Under the pieces are notes generated by a model. It made no database searches and was not told the origin of the DNA. It saw only the letters and a list, made by a program, of their open reading frames with translations. Positions 10,602 through 21,452 of a stretch of DNA of 30,249 nucleotides are shown here, piece after piece; the stretch's first letter is position 1, and every line of letters begins with the position of its first letter. The stretch lies in contig BEXV01001739.1 of the NCBI GenBank assembly GCA_003118195.1, positions 64,226 through 94,474 on the forward strand, given 5' to 3'. Source of the DNA: Hemicentrotus pulcherrimus (lineage: Eukaryota > Echinodermata > Echinoidea > Camarodonta > Strongylocentrotidae). The translations under genes and the position numbers were made by a program.

Positions 10602-13600
10602 TGAGAGGGGTCAATGAAATTTGAAAAAAAATCTGTAAAGTTATGAAAATCAAATACATTTGGCAACTCTATGATTCCTTCAACAGGCTTCTCCCTATAT
10701 TGAATTTATTTTCTACACCAAATCAACAAAACATCTCTAAATCATGGAAAGAAATATATAGTTCATACAGAAGATTTTTTTTGGTCACAACAAATCATCC
10801 CTCGATCAAGTTGCATCGCCATTGTAGAGAGTGTGCAATTGTAGTGACGTATCACTTTTAAATTGAATTGCATTGAATTAATTTTCATCTGCAACATACA
10901 AATCAAATCACAAATTTCAGCAATATAACATATACAAATTATGACAATTTTTTGAATGTGTATACAATATAACAATAATAAATGATGACATTAAAACCAA
11001 ATTTAACTGATTTGCAGAAGTATCACAAGCACCAACTAGATGGAATTTTGACTGCGCGCAGTCGAAAATGATGCCTCCGCCATAGAGCAATTTTTAAAAT
11101 TCAAGTTGATTGTAATCCATCTGTCAGTTTTTTAATGATAATGCACTCACAAGCTATTTATAGGCATACATAATGAGCCCCATGACCTTTGACCTGATGA
11201 CCCTAAAATNNNNNNNNNNNNNNNNNNNNNNNNNNNNNNNNNNNNNNNNNNNNNNNNNNNNNNNNNNNNNNNNNNNNNNNNNNNNNNNNNNNNNNNNNNN
11301 NNNNNNNNNNNNNNNNNNNNNNNNNNNNNNNNNNNNNNNNNNNNNNNNNNNNNNNNNNNNNNNNNNNNNNNNNNNNNNNNNNNNNNNNNNNNNNNNNNNN
11401 NNNNNNNNNNNNNNNNNNNNNNNNNNNNNNNNNNNNNNNNNNNNNNNNNNNNNNNNNNNNNNNNNNNNNNNNNNNNNNNNNNNNNNNNNNNNNNNNNNNN
11501 NNNNNNNNNNNNNNNNNNNNNNNNNNNNNNNNNNNNNNNNNNNNNNNNNNNNNNNNNNNNNNNNNNNNNNNNNNNNNNNNNNNNNNNNNNNNNNNNNNNN
11601 NNNNNNNNNNNNNNNNNNNNNNNNNNNNNNNNNNNNNNNNNNNNNNNNNNNNNNNNNNNNNNNNNNNNNNNNNNNNNNNNNNNNNNNNNNNNNNNNNNNN
11701 NNNNNNNNNNNNNNNNNNNNNNNNNNNNNNNNNNNNNNNNNNNNNNNNNNNNNNNNNNNNNNNNNNNNNNNNNNNNNNNNNNNNNNNNNNNNNNNNNNNN
11801 NNNNNNNNNNNNNNNNNNNNNNNNNNNNNNNNNNNNNNNNNNNNNNNNNNNNNNNNNNNNNNNNNNNNNNNNNNNNNATAAGTTGACCTCTGCGACCTGT
11901 GACCTTTGACCTACGTACTCAAAAATCTAATCAGATCGTCTTCCTATGGTGATAAATACTATTCCCGAGTCTTAAGTTTAAATCTTAAATGGTTCTTGAG
12001 ATATCGTGATAACGGTCAAACGGGACGGACGTACGGAAGGACAACCCGAAAACATGATGCCTCCGGCACCACCTTAGGTGGCGGAGGCATAAAAATATTT
12101 GTGAAGCAAAAAAACAAACATTATGCTTACCTTGACCATATAAGTGAGCGTGCCTTTGAGTTTCTGTGGCATGGTGATAGCATGGATGGTGAACGCAAAC
12201 TGGCCCTCGTTGGAAGCCTCTGGGGGAAGCTGGAACGGTACTTTCACTCCATCGTGCTGTGATCCAGCCTGTGGGGTCAAAGGTCAAAGGTCAAAGGTCA
12301 TTAGTATGAATGTCAACAACAAAATATTCTCTGGAGCCTATAAAAAGAACAGGCTAATGCCTTACAATTGAGCAGTCAAAACTTGATGCCTTGAAAGATA
12401 AAAAATATAGCTTTTGTTGAAGTCGTTGAAATGAAAAAATAAATCCACTTAGTAAACTCTCATACATGTACCTTCTTAAAATACAACCAAATGTATATTG
12501 TAAAAGAATAAAACATAGAAGTCATAAAAACTAGTTCCGAAACACATGCAGTTCCTATGAATACATTTCAGTATTCATAAGAAGGATAAACAGACAAATG
12601 CTGTACCAGTGAATTTATTAGATATATACTCAGTTGGATCTTTAATACAAGTGTCTATCGAGGGTCCTACATACAGATAACAACTAAATTATCCATACCC
12701 TTACCAGGTTTTGTAATTTTTTGTTGATAAAATTGATTTGTATTAATTTATGATTCTTGATAATACAACATATTTAAAGCTTACAACTAAACGTATTCAA
12801 CAGGCCCTGATTCATCCAGTCCCTTTTATTATAAAGTTAAGAAAAACACAAAAAACATCAAATTTACAAGGGGTAAAAATAATTAAGTAATTAACTGTTT
12901 ATTGGAATTACAAACTAAATAAAATTACGTTTGGCCGAGTCATAAATATTTTTTTTTAAATCTAGCTCGTAACAAACCACTGTAGGCCTGTCTTCATCAG
13001 CCCGAGTTTGCCAAACAACCTGATACGCTCATCACAAACTAGCTCAGACGGCGCAAATTAGCCTGCTTTTTCCCAAATCGCAAGGATATTTTGAAAACGA
13101 GACCAAGATTTCTCGGATATTTTCTCGAGCAAATATCCTGCCAATTGCAACTGCGGGCTGATGAAGACGCAAATCAGCTGGATAATTTCGGATCGGGATA
13201 GTTAAAATAGCGGGTTATTTGGCAAACTCGAGCTGATGAAGTCAGGCCTTATGTCGTTGTTGTTGTTTTTGGTAATACATGTAGTTTAATGGCGTTCATC
13301 CGGTATTGAATATATACGCCATATCTTCAATTTTATAAGATAATCAGTTACTGGTATACATAAGATAACTGAGAATAAAGATGTGTAGTGATATAATTAA
13401 TGAGTCAGTAATGCAATTTATTAGGAGTCTCTGGATGGTTTTCAACTTCGTGTTTCTGTTTAAATCAATCACTCTGCCTTATATCACTCTGTTTTGACTA
13501 TCACATGAAAAGATTTGTGTGGATAACTCACCTCTCGTATTAGTTTGGTGTTGAGGGAATCAAGGACCTGGAACTCCAGAGCTTTGAGGTGTGATGATGT

Positions 13601-16600
13601 AAGATTAGTGAAGATGACAGAGATGACCACTTGAGAGTTCTGCTTGGGGTCCACCCTCGTCTCATATGTCTGTCAACAACAACAAAAGTTCATAAGTTCA
13701 TTTAGTTTTTAAAACAAAAATGAAGAAAAAAAGTGTACAAACAACTAAAACAGGAAAAGAACATACAGGGATATTTATACTCATGATCAAAGTCTAAAAT
13801 AATCAAGAGTTCTTGTTAGAGTTTGATTAATTTGCAAAGTTAATGAACTGAGATGGCAGTCGACCATGAGAATGATTTGGTTTACCAAACATATTTTGTT
13901 TCATCAGGGAAAATACTCTGTTCTGTACAAGCTTCAAATATTAATTCTATGAAGAGATGCATGTTAAAATACACTCTCCATATTAAAGCATAAGAACAAA
14001 TCGTAAGTATTCTAATCAACGTAACAATACATGCTCACAGTAGAACAGGGCCCTAATTGAACGACAGTCCAACTTGTGTATCGTGCTAACACCTATTTAT
14101 TTCATCCTTTGTGTTCTTTATAATTCTTAACTGTAAACCTATAGAATGCCAGGTTAATTTTAACAGTTGATTTTATACACTCTAGCTGTACACAAATTGT
14201 TTTTGTAATGTATCATTAACTAACACATGTCTGTCATGGGGAAGGGCTACAACTTCTACCACATTGATACAACGTCTTGAAATCTTATCTCTTCATTTTT
14301 GTACTTACCAGCTTTAAAGACTCGTTCTCGGCGAGAAGCCTATAACTTGACATGGCCTAAAAATAAAACAAGGACAAAAATCATGGTATTATCAAAAGAT
14401 GTTCCTACAGTACATGAACGTGTGCAAAAAGTAAAGTATTCTTAATGTTGACAGGCACATAAGCTGGACAGTCCATTTTCACACAGCAGTGGTTATTGCA
14501 GAATGTGGAAACCTCTAACGACAGCACACAAGTACACAGATCATATTTCATAACATTCTAAGAAGAGTTTTGAGCTGACCAGAATAATTGGTATATCTTA
14601 TGGAGTGTGCAAACGTACTCACACGACCCATGCTGTACAGTCATTTGGAACTTTTTTCTAAAATGGGAAAGTAGTCGGATCATAAACATGTATTTTAAGA
14701 AGAGCTATGCTTACAGTACGGGAGCTTGGGAATTCTTTTGGAATGTCTGTAGTAAATCAAAATTTTTAAAGACCAGAGAAGTGGGATCTCAGAGGGAATT
14801 TGACAACGTTCGGATGTTTACCCCATTACAAGTGTTGTCAATCACCAGGTTCAGTTTTATGACCAACAGGCTTTATGTGATGCTGGTTATCCCCATATGG
14901 TGAAGTCCTCATCTGACATTTGCATCACCCAAAATCTCTCCAATAGACAAGGGGGTATTTCCTGATTGGCCTATGGGTTTGCTGTGTGCAGACTTGTACA
15001 TGTACACCCGCTAATGGTATTTCCACCTAGTCTGGTGTCAGCGAATTATGACCTTCTGCCCATGTTAACAGATGACCCACTCCCTTCAAAGCCCATCTGC
15101 ACTAGTTTGGCCAGGAGGAATGAGACCTCCCTGCGAGGTCACTAACAGGTGGTTATCTCATCAAATTAGCTGTCAATTAACATAAGAAAAAGAGGATCAT
15201 GGTGGACAATGATTAGGCATTGTTTGCTATATAGAGGGCGCAAGTAGCTTTAATTAGTGCAGTGGGACTTTCAAACATTTCTTACCCTTGTCAGGAATTT
15301 TTCAATGCCCCTGCTCGACGGAAAAAAGTGACAGTACAGTACTTACAGGAATGACTGGATCTGGTGTTTGTTCTTCTGAGATGTCTTCTATCTCTCCTAC
15401 TGCTTCATAGTTCTCCTTGCTTGCTGATTTCTTCTTCTTCTTGTCCTTCTTCACCTTCTTGTCCTTGCGATGTTTCTTGGACGGCTTCTGTTAATATGGG
15501 GTGTTGGTGAGAATAGGCCATTTTCGTGATGTAACCAGATTCAGAAATAAAGATTTATTCATGATTTGTTCTTTTATGTTATTCTTTTGTATACACTTTG
15601 TTTTGCTGAATAAATAATAATAATAAGTGCCTCAATAAAAAATTATTCACCTGATACAGATAATGGTATTTCAATAGTCAGAATGCAAATTGCATGTTAC
15701 GTGTTGCTAGGTAGGACAAGCCCAAATATCTGTCCTATCTAGCAACAACTAACGTATAACAATTCACATTCTGATTATTGAGGTACATTTATTGGGAACA
15801 GGTGAATGAATGAAACAATTTGTACCAAGTGCTTCACAAAGGCATATGCATAAATTTTGTGAAATTAAGAAAGTTTTGAAAGCAACATAATTGTGAACAG
15901 TAACCAACTCCATCTATCAAGAGCATCTGATAATCATATTTTTTTCTCATTTATTTAAGTCCCTCATGATCGTAGTTCTTAGAAAACTATAAAATACATT
16001 GTAATTCACTTCCTGAACATAGACACATTTGTCAATGAACAAAAATAACTGAAGGTGGAGGAAGGAAAAATATTTCAACAATTCATAATAAAAATCAACA
16101 ACCAAGAAAAAATAATAAAGGCATACATACATGTAAAGGAATATTGAAAAATTTAAAACATGCCAAAATATCAATAACTTCTATCGGAAGAAGGCTTTGG
16201 AGAAGGGTCAAACATGGATAGGAAACAAACCTCTTCTACATTGCCGTTGGTGGTAGGGGCGGGGGTAGGGGTTTGGGCAACAGGTGCGGGTTTGCCTTGG
16301 GGTGTGGGCATGTCTTGGGATAACCAGAAGTTTAAATCATCCACCTGATGTACAAGAGAGAGAGACATAGAAAGACAAATATCTCACAGAATCATGCAAT
16401 ACCACAGGGTATACCAACAAAAAAATCCAAAGGGTAGAAGTAAGCATGCAAAAATATACATGGTGTAACAGAAAATGGTATATACTATTGTGTGTATGGA
16501 TTCCAATTTAAGAAATATTCCAACAAATCTGCATGTTCCTTTCTAGGGTGTCTCAAAAAAGTGGTAAACACTATTTGAGTGAAGGATTAATTTCTGTAAA

Positions 16601-19600
16601 ATATTCACATTATTATTGTAATGTGTATTTCTTCTTGTATTATGTTCATGAACAATGATAGTAAAAACCAGTGAAAAAAAAAGAATTTCCTGAATGGACA
16701 ATAAATGGCAATCAAATTAAACTGTGCATGCAGCACTATAGGGTGTATCATAAAAAGTGGTAAATACTATTTAATTTCATGTGTTCCCTTCTGTAAAAGC
16801 ATCATCATTTATTGTGTACATGCTACTATTATAAAAACATATTTCAAGAAAATGTTAAGGAAATCGCTAAAGAAATTAATATGATGGACAAAATTGAAGT
16901 AATTGAACATGCACTATGCAGAAGCTGATTTCTATTCTTCACAGATGTGAAATGAACAACCACCTTGAATCAGTCAGTCATTAAAGATTAAAGAAAGAAA
17001 TTCTCATTAAATGCCACACATATCCAAATAAGAGAAAGTGATTGGAGGGGAATTTGATTGGCAGACAAAATAGTAGCCAAAGGAAATTCACATTTACAGA
17101 AATTTGATGGTCTTGTGTGAGTGATGTCAAACATCAAACATACTATGTCAAATCCTCTAATAGGTCATGGATGCATGTCTTGACAACTGACACTAAGCCC
17201 TTTGTTTACCAACATTACAACACTGTAACAGAGCACTATTTGATACAAAGTCCTGTTTTCACTTAATATGACACCGAGCTCTGTATACACCAAACACATC
17301 TTTTGACATCTTAAAACTTTACATCCAGCACTCTAATACAACAAAACTTTGTAACATCATGCACAGTCTAAACCCAATGCATCAAATAATATTTACACAT
17401 AATGAAATAAGCTTGACATCAAAAACAGACTTTCAAATTAGTAGGTGTGGAGGCATGATGGCTCTGTGGTTGAACAGTGGTCTCTTAACCTGGAGGTCCC
17501 AGGTTCAAAACCAAGCTAGTGCTAGTGCCCTTCGGTCAGGCATTAATTCTCATTACCAAGTCCCCAGGGGGGTGTTTCACAAAGCTCCTAAGTTAAACTT
17601 ATTTCTAAGCTGGAATCAACAATCATGGAAAGCCGTTGAAAATCAATGAAAATATTTTGTAAAAGTTATTTTAAGAGGCATAAAATGTTGATCAAGGAGA
17701 TCTCATGTTCTTGATGTGGAATTTATGAAAAGTCAAAAATACTTTATATTTTCCCTTTTGAATGTACCTCATTTTAAGTCCAACTTAGAGTTAAGTTTGA
17801 CCTAGAATCTTTGTGAAACACCCCCTGGTTGCTTAATTACAAATATACACATGCTTTCTTTAGCAGTCAGGTAAATCAAACAAACAAATAAACAAACAAA
17901 CAAACAAACATACCGCTGGAGCAGGAGCAGCAGCAGGAGCCGTCACAGGCTCCACCACCTTGGGGGCAGCAGGGGCTGGTTCAGGAGCCTCTTCTGTGTT
18001 CCCATTGACTGCAGGCTTCTTGCTTTCTCCTTCCATAAGATCCAGGCCTGCCGAAGCTCCACTTTCTTCTACTTTAGCGGACTTGGTCTTCTTCTATAAC
18101 AGCAAGTATCATTTCATTCAAATGTTAGCAATTATCAAAGAGGTATTAAAACAGATTTAAACTCTATGTGCACTGGTTTGGCCAGGAGGGATTAGACCTC
18201 CCTGCAAGGTCACTGACAGGGGTTTATCATCTCATCAAATCAGCTCTCAATTGACATAAGAAAAAGGGGACCATGGGGGACCAACGGGTACCACTTAGGC
18301 ATTGTTTACTATATAGAGGGCGCAAGTAGCTACAAGTAGTGCAGTCCCACTTTTAACAGCTTCCTAACTTTCAGGAGATTCTTGATTCACTTTGCATTGT
18401 ATTTTATGATTTAAACAACTGTGGGACCATCTATTTGAATGTTTAAAACAACTCATTACATAGACAAGAAAGGGTGATTTGAAAATAATGCATACTTTCA
18501 ATTACAAAAAAGCAACATGTAAGAACAATGTGAACAAAACCATATCTTTTTCCTGTACAAATTAAAAAGTTTAAAGGTACCTTGTATGAATGAAGTGCAT
18601 GCATAATACTGCTTTCTTGTATGAAGATGAATTTAAATGAGATTGCGAGTATTTTGTCTTGATTGATACAAAACAAATTCTAATCATACTTTTTTTTATA
18701 CAGTAGGCTTGCGGTTGCACCATGTGAGAGAGGGGGAGGTTTGGGGAGTCCTGAACAGGACTCTCTGTAATCTTTCCTTTCTAGAGTGTGTGTAGTCCTG
18801 AAAAGGAATGTTGGTAGTCTTGAAAAAAACAGTTGGTTATCTTTCTTAGCTTATAGTTCTAAGAAGAACTAAAGCGCCGGTTGAAGAGGATGGTAGGCAG
18901 GAGTGGCTCAACGTTTCCAACAGGTTGACTATCCGACGTCAGGAGTGCAACCGCAAGCCTACTGTATATCTACATCACCATGCAAGCCGATACTTATAAG
19001 CAGCATCTATACTTTTTGTTGTTATCAATCAAAAGTCTGAAAGTACCTTCTTCTTGTCTTTGGAAGTTTTCTTAGTTTCCTTTTCCTTTGACCTCTTCTT
19101 CTTTGGTTTATCTTGGAGTTTGCTGACCTCTGCCTCCTCCTGGGTGGTCGTCAGCTCAGGGGCATTCCGATGCGCCCTCACCGGGAGACGGTCTCTATCG
19201 TCCAGTGGCCTGTCAAACGGTCAAGCAAAGTGAATGGAAATGGAATGGTTATTGTACTATGGCAGTATCCTATACTTTGGAATATTCTCACCAGGTAAAT
19301 GTTAGAATATAAAAGTTTCTCTGTTAATTATCATCAATTTCAAACATCAACATCAATGCTAAAATCGAATCAATATGAAATTAACAACATAATCATCAAA
19401 ATCAATATCAAATTTCAAACATCAACATCAATGCTAAAATCGAATCAATATGAAATTAACAACATAATCATCAAAATCAATATCATCATCATCAAAATCA
19501 ATATCATCATTAACATAATAATATAATGCGTCACATATCCACCCAGATGGTCCTTAAAGCGCTTCAATAAACAGATTGAATGCATGGTCAAAATACACTG

Positions 19601-21421
19601 AGAGTGCTTTAATATAATAAAACAGAACAAAACACATTTAAGAGAAAACACATGTCATTTCAAGTGTTTTTTTGTTTTCTCTTAAAGTGATCTACAGCTT
19701 TACAATCCTTCTATGATTTTGGGAGTCTGTTCCACAACCCGGTGAGCTGCTGACAAAAATGCTCTACCTCCCCATCATCAATACCATCATCATCACAGAG
19801 CTGCCAACCTTGTGCGACCAAAAAAAGGAATCATGATGGCAAAAAAAAAGGGAATTTCAACCAAAAAAAAAGGAACTAATTTAATTGAAACTTACAACCA
19901 CGCGCGACACATTTCCAATGCAGAAATGTCCATTCCTCATGCTGTTTTTTCCATACAAGCATAAAAACAGAGTAATTCCGGTAAAAACAGAAAGGTTGGC
20001 AGCTCTGTCATCACCATTAAGATCACCACCATCACCATTATCACCACTTGTCATAATAATATTCCAAACCCTACCTCTCTAAATCAATGTCCAATGCTCT
20101 ATGTGGGTCATCCATAGCTCTAGAGTCTTCCTCATGATCGGATAGCACAGCTCCCTGTCAAAAGACAATAAAAAAAAAAACATGTAGAAACTTTGAATTT
20201 CACAACCGCACTTTTTATGTGCATACAGGTAATTACCATTGTATTATTTCTTTGTCTCTCTTTTTTGCTGTAGTGTGTGTTAGTTTTTTGCATTTTGTGT
20301 AGGATCATTTACATTGTAGCTTTAAGTTTCTGTAATTTTTTTGATGATCCAACCACTTCGTAATCTCCTTTTGTGTAGTTTCCATTTCATTGCATTATCA
20401 ATATTTGTAAGAAATATTTTATTGTTTTCTTTGACTATGCATGATTCTATGAAAGCGATTAATGAATTTAATTAAATGTACATGTACATTCTATCTTAAA
20501 ATCTATCAGTTTATGACCAAGATACATGGATGGAAGAAACGGAACAGGTACATGTAGGTAGGAAAAAAAGCACAAGTCAAGAAAAGATAAGTTACCAAGA
20601 ATCAGGGATAAAATAGACAATTCCATTCAACACCTTCTGTATATTGATGTATATTTTGCATTCCATGAAGATTGTCCGAAGCTAAAGAAAAATAGCATGT
20701 AATATATATGCTACCTGAATTCTGAACACATTTTCAGTTCGCACTTGCATTTAAAAAAAAAGATTTAAATCAAATATTATGTCTTTATAAGTGGGTCATG
20801 ACTCTGTCTCATAATAATTTTTTTGTATCATTAACAAGTTACAAAAAATGTTATACGCTACAGAAATCATGGCATTTCATTGGCGGGAAGCAAATTTGTC
20901 AGAGAATTTGAGCATTTGTTATTGCTTACAAGTTTTATGAAAACAGGGCGCAGATACCGTTTCAAATTACAGACATTACATTACCTCTGGCATTTCTTCT
21001 CCAACAATGTCAACTTGGTGAGTGACGGGAATGTCATCGCTGGAGACAGATGTATGGCGCCCTCTATTGCCCCTTTTGTGCTTCCTGTGTTTCTTCTTGC
21101 TACTGGAATTGGATTGCTCCATGTACTGGTCTGTGACATTGACCCCTAAATATAGAGATGGGGGGATCGAGGGCGATAGGAGAGGGAGAGAGAGAGAGAG
21201 GGAGAGAGGGTGTGTGAGAGAAAGAAGGGAGGGAGAAAGAGAGGGGGAGTATGAGAAAGGAGACAAAGAAAGAGAGAGAGGGAGAGAGAGTGGAAGAGAA
21301 AGAGAAGAAGAGAGGGGGAGTAAGAGAAAGAAGGAGAGGGAGAAAGGGAAAAAGGGAGAAAGAGAAAAAGGGAGAGAAAGAGAGAGAGAGAGTGGGAAGA
21401 GAAAGGAGGAGAAAGAAAGAC

Positions 21422-21452
<31 letters not shown>

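Noticed and set aside
11173..11886. 237-codon open frame
   Set aside because: It consists almost entirely of unknown bases of the assembly gap.
19336..19520. CRISPR-like spaced repeats
   Set aside because: Contiguous tandem repeat without spacers, in a eukaryotic intron.
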